Below are positions 25,699 through 34,207 of a stretch of DNA of 64,000 bases, piece by piece (positions within the stretch are counted from its first letter, which is position 1; each line of letters begins with the position of its first letter). Under the pieces are notes generated by a model that saw nothing but the letters and a program-made list of their open reading frames with translations, did no database searches and had not been told where the DNA came from. Origin of the DNA: Anaerotignum propionicum (GTDB taxonomy: Bacteria > Bacillota > Clostridia > Lachnospirales > Anaerotignaceae); assembly GCF_024461735.1 (NCBI RefSeq), contig NZ_JANGAD010000002.1, positions 248,001-312,000 of the forward strand. Reading direction: 5' to 3'. The position numbers and the translations under genes are program-made.

Positions 25699-26694
25699 AT
25701 GAAAAACTACAAAAATATAAAAATATCTCTAATGTGTATTTTAGTTTTACTAACAATGCTGGGCAATGTGGTTCCAGCCATGGCAGAAAGCGCTGTGTCT
25801 AGTATAGATGCCGAATATAAAGACATAAATGTCATATATGGAGGCGCTAGTGTTGATTTGAAAGGTGCGAAGCCGGCCGTTATAGATGGAACGGTGTATT
25901 TGCCTCTTAGAGCCATATCGGATACGATGGGAATAGAAGTCACGTGGGATAAGAAGACGAATTATGTATATTTGGGAGACGTTCCTGTCTATGTAAAAAT
26001 TGAAGATGATAACAAAAAAGGCTCCGTTGAATATAGCGAGGACGGTTTGTTTTTAGAGCCCTCAAATACAATTGCATTTTTGTATGATAATATACTTAGT
26101 ACCAAAAATATGGTGGTTAGAAAACCTAACTTAAACTATATTACGTTTCAATATTTTAATACACAGAAAGAACATGAAAATTTCATAAATATTGTAAAAA
26201 CCATGGAAAAGCAAGATGAAACAAAGAAAATGGATAGTATTTATAAACTGGCTGGACTTTATAAAGATATGGTCAAAAAAGTGCCAAATGACAAGGCTAA
26301 TTTGCTAATAGGTGTGAATCAGTTTGGATACTATATGTCAGAAATTATTTATCAGATATCATTATTAAGCAGTGAAAATCAGTACAAGACAGCCGTAAAA
26401 ATCAGTGAAGTAATCCATCAAGCCGGTATACATGCTTTAGCGGTACAAAATCACCAAATCAATGGTCAAGTCATTTATTTTGCTAGGTTTTATAATGTAA
26501 GATACTTAGATAAAACAGAGCGGTTTTTAAAAATGTCTGTTTTCCATCATTTGTATAACGGTCAGCAACAGAAATATAGGGGCAAATCTTTGGATGAGTA
26601 TATCGCAATACGCAAACAGGAGCAAGCGGAAGGTGATGCACGTGTTAAAGCTGGTCATCAAAAGTGGCTGGAAGAGCAAAACCAAAAAAAGTAG
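25699..26694 (+). CDS. Secreted protein with one stalk domain and unknown C-terminus
   Basis: 331 residues with an N-terminal signal (MCILVLLTMLGNVVPAMAES). A stalk domain covers about 35-95 (DGTVYLPLRAISDTMGIEVT then WDKKTNYVYLGDVPV). The rest is a helical region I do not recognise, ending in a charged tail. RBS aaaaggtgagg. It follows the previous secreted protein by 87 bases and ends at a hairpin, so the two may form a transcription unit. Confidence 0.72.
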   Translation: MKNYKNIKISLMCILVLLTMLGNVVPAMAESAVSSIDAEYKDINVIYGGASVDLKGAKPAVIDGTVYLPLRAISDTMGIEVTWDKKTNYVYLGDVPVYVKIEDDNKKGSVEYSEDGLFLEPSNTIAFLYDNILSTKNMVVRKPNLNYITFQYFNTQKEHENFINIVKTMEKQDETKKMDSIYKLAGLYKDMVKKVPNDKANLLIGVNQFGYYMSEIIYQISLLSSENQYKTAVKISEVIHQAGIHALAVQNHQINGQVIYFARFYNVRYLDKTERFLKMSVFHHLYNGQQQKYRGKSLDEYIAIRKQEQAEGDARVKAGHQKWLEEQNQKK

Positions 26695-26724
26695 GAAAAT
26701 AACATAAATATGCTTACAAATTAT

Positions 26725-26775
26725 GAAACTTGAATTTAGTATTAATTAAAATCTCGCTAAATTCAGGTTTCTTAT
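26725..26775 (+). terminator. Hairpin after the second secreted-protein gene
   Basis: gaaacttgaatttag and ctaaattcaggtttc pair with one mismatch; a weak T run (ttattaaatt) follows. Confidence 0.55.
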
Positions 26776-26802
26776 TAAATTCTAGATTTATGGGGGAGAC
26801 TT

Positions 26803-27708
26803 ATGGAAGTTAATACAGATATGGTAGAAGAAAAGCATTATTTTAAAGGCATTCTATCAATTAAAAATTTAGGTGTATTCATTTATATCATTGTTAACTT
26901 TATTTTATTTTTAGGGGTTGCAGACTTATTTTTTTCTGATCACAAAGGATATTTTGATTTAAGTATAGTCGTCTATTTTTCTTTAATGGCGTTAAGCTTT
27001 CATAAGCTTGGAGATATGGTCATCAGAATATTATATAAAGCGGAAAAGGCAGATGAAAGAAGTGTAGTTGGCGTCTATTTTGAGGATTTACTATATAGAG
27101 CAAGCGACAATAATTTTACTCAAATAAATAATATTGAATTATTTTTTTCTGACAAGATAGATACATACGTAAAAGCTGTCTCCAGAAAAACAATTATTTT
27201 AAACAAAAACTTTTTAAATCTTGAGGATTTTCAACAACAAGCTTTACTGGCAAAAGAATTAGGGGTTATCCTTGAAAAGAGTATCTACCTTGAGATGGTT
27301 ATGAAAATATCAAATTTTGTTTATTTTCTGCTGTTTTTAATCTATAAATGCTATTATTTCATTATAACGGCAATTTGTATGATGGCGATTAGTGTTGTAG
27401 GAGGATCAAGAAATAATTCTGATAATAGCTTTCTGGCTTCATTTGGTTTAGTTACTTTAATAACATTATTTTTTGAGAAACTGAAATCTTTGGGTGTTTT
27501 TATGAAAAATATACTCATTAGATCATATTTAAGGGATAGAGAATTTAAAACAGATATATTTGTTGTCAAAATTGGACTTAAAAACGAAATTTTCGGTCTT
27601 TTGCATTCTTATGATTATACTGGCAAAAAAACAAGCATGTTTAGTATTCTTCCATCAATATATGAAAGAGAGGAAAAATTAAAGAAATTCATTGCTGGTG
27701 AATTTTGA
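26803..27708 (+). CDS. Membrane protein resembling an M48 metallopeptidase without the zinc site
   Basis: 301 residues with about four membrane segments (near 20-45, 55-75, 168-200 and 207-225). The segment SRKTIILNKNFLNLEDFQQQ then ALLAKELGVI aligns in style with the M48 active-site helix, where the usual HELGH is replaced by KELGV at residues 151-155. Both zinc-binding His are therefore gone. If the relation is right it is a pseudo-peptidase. RBS tggggga. It stands between secreted-protein genes in the island. Confidence 0.5.
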   Translation: MEVNTDMVEEKHYFKGILSIKNLGVFIYIIVNFILFLGVADLFFSDHKGYFDLSIVVYFSLMALSFHKLGDMVIRILYKAEKADERSVVGVYFEDLLYRASDNNFTQINNIELFFSDKIDTYVKAVSRKTIILNKNFLNLEDFQQQALLAKELGVILEKSIYLEMVMKISNFVYFLLFLIYKCYYFIITAICMMAISVVGGSRNNSDNSFLASFGLVTLITLFFEKLKSLGVFMKNILIRSYLRDREFKTDIFVVKIGLKNEIFGLLHSYDYTGKKTSMFSILPSIYEREEKLKKFIAGEF

Positions 27709-27940
27709 TTTCAAAGTTTAATATTATAATTGTAGTTCAATATTAGATGTAATTTTTTTGTAGTTGCAACAATGGAGGTTCTGAAAATAATATATATTTG
27801 ACGCTGATTATGGGAAGAAAAATAGTATCTATATGAAGGATATCGAAAAATGTACAAATTACCCCTATGATATGTATGAAAGGCTATAGGTGTATTGTAT
27901 AGATTTTTATTATTAAGGTCTAAAAAATGAGGAGAGAAAT

Positions 27941-29833
27941 ATGAAAAGAAGGGGTATGGCAGTCATTGCAATTTCTGTGTTAATACTGATTGCTTTTTGT
28001 GGTTGCAGTAATGGAGTTAAAGACAATGTAAAAACGCTATCTGGTAGCTTGGCAATGAGTAATAGCCAGAATTCTGAAATGAAAAACGCATATGAGCTAT
28101 ATTATAGCAAACTCATTGAGGAATATGCCAGATATGGGTTATATGATGATTCGGTAGATGGTTTTCCAAGAGGGATTATGACCTGCGACTTAATTGACTT
28201 TGATGGTGACGGATTGAAGGAATTATTTTATGTTGTTTGCAGGTATGATTCTGAATATACAGTTTGCGTGTATGGATTTGACAAGGCAAGAAATAATTTA
28301 ATGTCGATTTTCGAGGAGAACCCTGGAACACATGGAAGTATCATGCCGTTAAAAGGAGAAAAGAATAATTATCTTCTAAGTTCAAATTTTGTTACTGGTG
28401 GTATTAACGACGCAGGAGAATCGGAAAGCGAAATGGAGTACCAAATATGGGAGTATAAGAATAATAATTTTGAAACCATTAAAACCTATAAAAAAATTTC
28501 AACTGACTTAGTAGGTATTAATGGGGAACTACTGGGGTACGAAAATAACTTTTATAATGAAGGTGAGGACGTCCCCATGGTTGAAAGTGAATTTTTAAAA
28601 GATTCACTAGAATACAACATAACTTCTACTGAGCAATTCGATTTGTTATCTAGTCAGTATTGTGGAAGAGACAATCATCCTGAGCAGGCCATGTTAAAGG
28701 TGACATCGGAACTTCTTGGTAAACAAAGCATTTTCAACAAATATGGCGTGAATCAGATAGAAAAAGCGTGGGCTGATTATATGGGAAATGGCGTTTTACC
28801 TGATGTGATTGCTGTAACAGATTTAAACCTAGACAGCTATCCTGAAGTTATTTTTGGTGAAATAGCACCCTCTGGTGCCCTTGGAGTTTTTGCCTGCCAA
28901 TTTAAGGACAATCAGCTACAAGAGCTAGAGCTGAAGATAGTTAATACAACGTATTTTAGGAATTTAAGCGAATTTAATGATTTTGACATGAAGCATTATA
29001 TCTCTGTGGAGGATGGAAGTGAGCATATCTTCTCTGTGCGTTCCAATGAAAATAAGATATATGGCATTTCGGAGTATTCAAAGGAAGGTTCGGCTATATA
29101 CAAAACAGCGATTGCAGAGATTCAGTTAATTGATGGGGAAAACGGAAATAAATTAACAGCTTATAACATAAATGGAGAAGATGTAGGGGAAGAAAAATTC
29201 TATGAGTATATAGAAAAGTGGAAAACAAAATATACAGCAACAGAAAAACTACATTCGGATTATGCTTTTATATCGACAGAGAGTGGATTTGATTTTAAGA
29301 AGTTTATGTTGAACTATGCCCTTGGGCTCACTACCATACCGGATGACTTAAATGAAGAGTTGAGGGCGGATGAAGCAAGTTTAAAGGTGGATATTTTAGA
29401 TAATAAAAAGGCTGTCTTTCAACTAACCATTCCTGGGTTAGAAGAATTCTATTTAACTGATTTGCCCGGCTCTCTTTTGGGTTCTGCTGAGTATGAATTT
29501 GCAGTGAAGTTTGGGGAATATGATGTAAATCTTGTGCAGTGGGCGTTTTCTCCTGGGAAAACGAAGCGTGGTGCACTTGTGGATATGCAGTCTTCGCTAA
29601 GCCGTAAAAATGGAGAACTACAAGGATTTGAATATATACAGCAAAATGTTCCTGTTAAGAAGGTGGAAGAATCGATTGTATGGGAGCTGGATATGTCCCA
29701 AATAACTGATTTTAACTTCAAAAATATAAACGAATATACTGTTGAGATTATGTGTCCTAAAATGACTTTTTCATCCCTTCACGATGAAAAAAAGGTGCTT
29801 ACGTTTGGCAAGAGGGAAGTTGTTACTAATTAG
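27941..29833 (+). CDS. Large lipoprotein with FG-GAP-like segments
   Basis: 630 residues. The signal ends in LIAFCGCSNG, a lipobox-like site, so the protein should be anchored to the outer face of the membrane. Two Asp/Gly-rich segments, LIDFDGDGLKELFYVV at ~85 and VTDLNLDSYPEVIFGE at ~287, resemble FG-GAP/VCBS calcium-binding turns. The C-terminal half is unassigned. RBS gaggaga. It is followed 34 bases later by the NPCBM protein and probably shares its transcript. Confidence 0.7.
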   Translation: MKRRGMAVIAISVLILIAFCGCSNGVKDNVKTLSGSLAMSNSQNSEMKNAYELYYSKLIEEYARYGLYDDSVDGFPRGIMTCDLIDFDGDGLKELFYVVCRYDSEYTVCVYGFDKARNNLMSIFEENPGTHGSIMPLKGEKNNYLLSSNFVTGGINDAGESESEMEYQIWEYKNNNFETIKTYKKISTDLVGINGELLGYENNFYNEGEDVPMVESEFLKDSLEYNITSTEQFDLLSSQYCGRDNHPEQAMLKVTSELLGKQSIFNKYGVNQIEKAWADYMGNGVLPDVIAVTDLNLDSYPEVIFGEIAPSGALGVFACQFKDNQLQELELKIVNTTYFRNLSEFNDFDMKHYISVEDGSEHIFSVRSNENKIYGISEYSKEGSAIYKTAIAEIQLIDGENGNKLTAYNINGEDVGEEKFYEYIEKWKTKYTATEKLHSDYAFISTESGFDFKKFMLNYALGLTTIPDDLNEELRADEASLKVDILDNKKAVFQLTIPGLEEFYLTDLPGSLLGSAEYEFAVKFGEYDVNLVQWAFSPGKTKRGALVDMQSSLSRKNGELQGFEYIQQNVPVKKVEESIVWELDMSQITDFNFKNINEYTVEIMCPKMTFSSLHDEKKVLTFGKREVVTN

Positions 29834-29867
29834 ATATAGCTTAGAATAATGAGAAAAGGGGAAAAAT

Positions 29868-30557
29868 ATGAAAAATAATGAAAAAGTAAAATACATAGCA
29901 ATGGGAATGACAATTTCAGCAACAATTATGGGAGCTGTGGTACCGGCAATAGCAAAAAGTACCCAGGAAAATATAACAGCACTCTACAAAAATATAAAGG
30001 TGGTGAATGAAGGGATTCTTGTAGAAACAGGGGATGCAGAGCCTTTTATTGCAAATGGGACCACATACTTGCCTGTTCGAGCCGTTGGAGAGGCAGTAGG
30101 CAAGAAGGTTAGCTGGGATGGAAAAACGAATACTGTATATTTGGGACAAGTACCTGGAGAGGAAAAGTATTTAACTGATCTATGCCCTCCTTATGATGGG
30201 AGTTTCTATAAAGTATATAAAAGTTCGGACAATAAGTATTTTGAAATGTCAGGCGAAAAACGGACCAATGGGTTTGAATTGAATGGCTGGTATTTTGGGA
30301 GTACGCACGAGGCTTATGTACTTATCAATACAAATGGAAAATATGAACAATTGAGTTTTGATGTAGGTCATTTAGATGGTACATATAAAAATAATCCAAC
30401 ATTAGAGGTTTATGTTGATGGCCGTCTTGTAAAGGAAGAGGCTTTAAAGGGTGATGAGGGAACAAGAACAATTTCGGTGCCTCTTAATTATGGTCTTAAT
30501 GTCAAGATGTATATTAAAGGTGGCTATTATGGTTTCGCTGATGTGAAAGTGTGGTAA
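29868..30557 (+). CDS. Secreted stalk-domain plus NPCBM-domain protein
   Basis: 229 residues. The signal peptide ends near AVVPAIAKS. The stalk domain (~30-95, NGTTYLPVRAVGEAVGKKVS then WDGKTNTVYLGQVPGEE) closely resembles that of the protein at 25699. Residues ~105-229 look like an NPCBM carbohydrate-binding domain, with YFGSTHEAYVLINTNGKYEQ and LEVYVDGRLVKEEALKGDEG and a final GGYYGFADVKVW. This domain binds glycans. The likely role is extracellular sugar or wall binding. A strong terminator follows. Confidence 0.78.
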   Translation: MKNNEKVKYIAMGMTISATIMGAVVPAIAKSTQENITALYKNIKVVNEGILVETGDAEPFIANGTTYLPVRAVGEAVGKKVSWDGKTNTVYLGQVPGEEKYLTDLCPPYDGSFYKVYKSSDNKYFEMSGEKRTNGFELNGWYFGSTHEAYVLINTNGKYEQLSFDVGHLDGTYKNNPTLEVYVDGRLVKEEALKGDEGTRTISVPLNYGLNVKMYIKGGYYGFADVKVW

Positions 30558-30621
30558 ATGTATATAATATTCAAATATCAATAATTATAGAATTAAATTG
30601 ATTTTTTATAGAAAAAAGAAT

Positions 30622-30656
30622 AAAGAAAGTATTGGGTTTTCCCAATACTTTCTCGT
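30622..30656. terminator. Bidirectional terminator between convergent genes
   Basis: gaaagtattggg and cccaatactttc form a perfect 12-bp stem around tttt. A/T-rich flanks suit both the plus-strand secreted-protein gene and the minus-strand kinase gene. Confidence 0.85.
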
Positions 30657-30658
30657 AA

Positions 30659-31963
30659 TTAATTGATTGAAAAGTAAATATGAACATAAAAAGAAGTACA
30701 AGATTCATTCTCATATATATCAATAATACCATTATTTTTCTTTACGAGGTTTTTTACGCTTTTAATGCCAAATCCATGATTTTTTTGATCGGGCTTGCTG
30801 GATTTTAAGTTGGGATTAACACTTAAGATTGATTCGTTTATGGTATTTGATACTTCTACATGTAATCCGTTGGCGTCTTGGCTGATATCAAGATTAATCT
30901 TTTTATTTACAGGGACTTCTTCACAAGCTTTTATTGCATTATCGAGTAAATTTCCTAGAATTACTGATAAATCAAGTTCATTAATGCTAGGAGGAAGGGT
31001 ATCCGGTATTGAATATGTAATGTTAATTTTATTGTCAAAGGCTTGTGTTATTTTAGTGTTAATTATGGAATTTAGGATATTACTATTTGTTATAACAAAT
31101 TTTTTTGTATTTATCATATCATCATTCAGTTTTGCAATAAAACCCTCTAATGAAGAATAGTTTTCTTGTGCTATACAGTCTTGTATGTAGATTAGGTTGT
31201 TTTTGAAATCATGCCGGATGGTTTGGACTTGGGTATATAGATCTTTTATTTCAGTATTATGTTCAAGTTGTTTCTGTAAGATAGCGACCTCGGTTTTATT
31301 TTCATATTCTTTGCTTAGTCTAAAGAATAAAACGAAAACAATAATATTAACAATAATAATACCAATTGCTGAAATAAGTAGGTATAAAAAAGTTTTGTTA
31401 TTTACACTTGAATATATTACTGATTCCATAATCATCGCTAATGTAAAGATAGAGATAAATGGAATTAATAATATTGTAACCCATAGTTTAGCAGAAACAT
31501 TTTTAAAGCTTAGAGTGGTAAATGCTAGTATTAGCTTAGAGTATATAAAAAGGACAAGCATCGCTGTATATGCAATACATATACGATAAATTGTAAAATT
31601 TTCTATTATATCTCTAATAGTTCTGTTAAAAAGTAAACTTCCGATAAAAAGACAAAGCGTATTTATCACTATGTGACCAAAAATAATTAAAAAACAACTT
31701 ATCATTTTTTTAGAAGTACTTCCTTTTAAATATAAAAAGGTAAATAGCAGAATTAATAATAAAACAACTAGAACTGCGAATTCAGAAAAAATGGTGATCA
31801 TATCTCCGATAGAAATGGCTGTAACTAATAGAATAAAAAAGGTAAAAAAAGAATACTTATTTCTATTTGATTTATTCATATAACCATTGAATTCTACTAG
31901 AAAATTTAATGTAATGAGAATATGGAGAATATTAAAACTAGTTTCTATGAGAAATTTTTGCAT
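30659..31963 (-). CDS. AgrC/LytS-type sensor histidine kinase (second of two)
   Basis: 434 residues. Six or seven membrane helices (1-215) form the sensor part. The cytoplasmic half has the HPK10 box QTIRHDFKNNLIYIQDC with the phospho-His, the N box NELDLSVILGNLLDNAIKAC and the G box GFGIKSVKNLVKKNNG. These kinases usually sense peptides. It is a close duplicate of the kinase at 32067, nearly identical in the C-terminal half and more divergent in the membrane part, as expected if the two see different ligands. RBS aagaggtg. Third gene of a regulator-kinase-kinase operon. Confidence 0.9.
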   Translation of the reverse strand: MQKFLIETSFNILHILITLNFLVEFNGYMNKSNRNKYSFFTFFILLVTAISIGDMITIFSEFAVLVVLLLILLFTFLYLKGSTSKKMISCFLIIFGHIVINTLCLFIGSLLFNRTIRDIIENFTIYRICIAYTAMLVLFIYSKLILAFTTLSFKNVSAKLWVTILLIPFISIFTLAMIMESVIYSSVNNKTFLYLLISAIGIIIVNIIVFVLFFRLSKEYENKTEVAILQKQLEHNTEIKDLYTQVQTIRHDFKNNLIYIQDCIAQENYSSLEGFIAKLNDDMINTKKFVITNSNILNSIINTKITQAFDNKINITYSIPDTLPPSINELDLSVILGNLLDNAIKACEEVPVNKKINLDISQDANGLHVEVSNTINESILSVNPNLKSSKPDQKNHGFGIKSVKNLVKKNNGIIDIYENESCTSFYVHIYFSIN

Positions 31964-32066
31964 TTTTTATTCACCTCTTAGTGTTAATTCATTATCTATA
32001 ATTTGCTTGATAATAAACCCAAAATGGTAACAAGAGAATCACTGGAAGTTATTCTTGTTAAAGTGA

Positions 32067-33377
32067 TCAATTATTTGGAAAATAAATATGAACATAAAAT
32101 ACAGTACAGGAGACATTTTCATATATATCAATCACACCATTATTTTTCTTTACCAGATTTTTAATGCTTTTAATGCCAAATCCATGATTTTGTTGATCGG
32201 GCTTGCTGGATTTTAAGTTGGGATTAACACTTAAGATTGATTCATTTATGGTATTTGATACTTCTACATGAAATCCGTTGGCGTCTTGGCTGATAACAAG
32301 ATCAATATTTTTATTTTCAGCAACATTTTCACAAGCTTTTATTGAATTATCAAGTAAATTTCCTAGAATTACTGATAAATCAAGTTCGTTTACGCTTAAA
32401 GGAAAGGTGTCTGTTATTATATATGTAACATTAATCTTACTTTCAAAGGCTTGGGCGATTTTGGTGTTAATTATAGAGTTCAGGATATTACTATTAGTTA
32501 AAACAAACTTTTTTGTATTTCTTATATCTTTATTTAGCGCTGTAATAAAACTTTCTAATGAAGAATAGTTTTGTTGATCTATACAGTCTTGTATGTAGAT
32601 TAGGTTATTTTTAAAATCATGCCGAATGGTTTGGACTTGGGTATATAGAGCTTTTATTTCATTATTATGTTCGAGTTGTTTTTGTAAAATAGCAACTTCG
32701 ATTTTATTCTCATATTCTATGCTTAGCCTAAAGAATAGTACGAAAACAATAACATTAACGATGATGACGCCAATAGCCGAAATGAGAAGATAAAAAAACA
32801 GTTTATTATCAAAATCGGAACTGATTCCGGCCTCCATAATTAAAGCCAGTGTAAATATAGAGGTAAAAGGGATTGATAATGTTGCCACTAGGATTTTCAT
32901 AGGTATGTTTTTATAGTTAATATTTAGGAGCATTATCAATACCTTAGAATAAACAAATAAAACAAACATTGTGGAATAGCATATAATAATTCTATAGATA
33001 GTCATATGATCTATTAAAGCTACCATTGTTTTATGGAAAAGTATACTTCCTAAGAAAAGTAAAACCGTAGAAATTAGGGCATGTCCAAAAAATATTAATA
33101 TGCAACTTAAAATCTTTTTAAAAAGGCTACCATTTAATGATGTGTGTGTGTAGATTATTAGGACGAAAAGTATTATTAAAGCCGAGTACTCTGAAAAGCC
33201 CGTTATCCTATCCGATAATGTTATAAAGGTTAGAAGAAAAAGAAAAAAAGATAAATAGTGAATTTTCTTTTTTAAACCGGTATATTTATATCCATTAAAT
33301 TCACCTAAAAAACTAAAAATAATCAAAAAATATAAAAGATTAAAACTGGTTTCAAATAGAAATTTCATTACACTCAT
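32067..33377 (-). CDS. AgrC/LytS-type sensor histidine kinase (first of two)
   Basis: 436 residues with a multi-helix membrane sensor and a GHKL core: RHDFKNNLIYIQDCIDQ, NELDLSVILGNLLDNSIKAC, and NHGFGIKSIKNLVKKNNGV. Its start overlaps the response-regulator stop by four bases, so the pair is translated together. The second kinase 103 bases downstream is a tandem duplicate. The shared regulator is expected to receive phosphate from both. Confidence 0.92.
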   Translation of the reverse strand: MSVMKFLFETSFNLLYFLIIFSFLGEFNGYKYTGLKKKIHYLSFFLFLLTFITLSDRITGFSEYSALIILFVLIIYTHTSLNGSLFKKILSCILIFFGHALISTVLLFLGSILFHKTMVALIDHMTIYRIIICYSTMFVLFVYSKVLIMLLNINYKNIPMKILVATLSIPFTSIFTLALIMEAGISSDFDNKLFFYLLISAIGVIIVNVIVFVLFFRLSIEYENKIEVAILQKQLEHNNEIKALYTQVQTIRHDFKNNLIYIQDCIDQQNYSSLESFITALNKDIRNTKKFVLTNSNILNSIINTKIAQAFESKINVTYIITDTFPLSVNELDLSVILGNLLDNSIKACENVAENKNIDLVISQDANGFHVEVSNTINESILSVNPNLKSSKPDQQNHGFGIKSIKNLVKKNNGVIDIYENVSCTVFYVHIYFPNN

Positions 33378-34090
33378 ATGTTCCTCCGAAATTTGGCTAA
33401 AAAAATTTGTTGAGCCTTTTTCTTTTTTAATGGGCTTATTGGTATGTCAATTTGATTTTCTAATATAGCCATATTTTCTTTGATACCTATCAAATACTTT
33501 ATATTAATTATAAAACCAGCATGGGTTCTGAAAAAACCATATGGAGCTAATTCTTGTTCAATGCTATACATAGTTTGACGTTTCTTATAGATCCCATTTT
33601 TGGTATGTATGTTTATATAATTTTTATGGTTTTCAATAAAATGAATTTCATGAATAGGAACGGGCAAGACACAGTTATTGTCTTTATCTTCAACAAGAAT
33701 ATTTGCACATTGTTTTTGCGCCAGTTGCATGATACGATTTACTTGATTCTTAACTTCTTCTTTAAGATACTGTTTACGTATAAATCCAAAAGGTTTATAG
33801 TCAAAGGCTTTGTAGACAACATCATCTAGGCTTGTAATAAAAATAATTTCTATATTTTTATTGAGTTCTTTAAGTAAAGAAGAAAGCTCAAATCCATTTA
33901 TATGAGGCATATTAATATCTAGAAAAATAATATCAAACATATTACTTTTGAATGAGCACAAACAATCATACGAACTTGAAAACTTTAATAAATTAATGTC
34001 CATGTTATGAAAGTGAAAACTTTTTTTAATTTCTTGTTCTAATAAGGTTAAAAAGTGTTCTTCATCATCACACAAAGCAATTGAATACAT
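33374..34090 (-). CDS. LytTR-family response regulator (AgrA-like)
   Basis: 238 residues from the ATG at 34090 (ttgtttgggggaattttc upstream). The receiver has the acidic pair at LCDDEEHF, the phospho-Asp in DIIFLDINMPHINGFEL and the Lys in KPFGFIRKQYL. A LytTR DNA-binding domain follows (~140-235; IHFIENHKNYINIHTKNG, FFRTHAGFIINIKYL). LytTR proteins bind paired 9-bp direct repeats upstream of targets. It is divergent from the GH26 gene with 118 bases between, making that gene a likely target. Confidence 0.92.
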   Translation of the reverse strand: MYSIALCDDEEHFLTLLEQEIKKSFHFHNMDINLLKFSSSYDCLCSFKSNMFDIIFLDINMPHINGFELSSLLKELNKNIEIIFITSLDDVVYKAFDYKPFGFIRKQYLKEEVKNQVNRIMQLAQKQCANILVEDKDNNCVLPVPIHEIHFIENHKNYINIHTKNGIYKKRQTMYSIEQELAPYGFFRTHAGFIINIKYLIGIKENMAILENQIDIPISPLKKKKAQQIFLAKFRRNI

Positions 34091-34207
34091 GAAAATTCCC
34101 CCAAACAAGGGTAATATTACCACATATTGTGATTTGTCGCAATAATAAAGATTTGTCAAATAAGAATCTACTTAGATTAAAGTTCAATAGAAAAAGGAGA
34201 GATAAAG

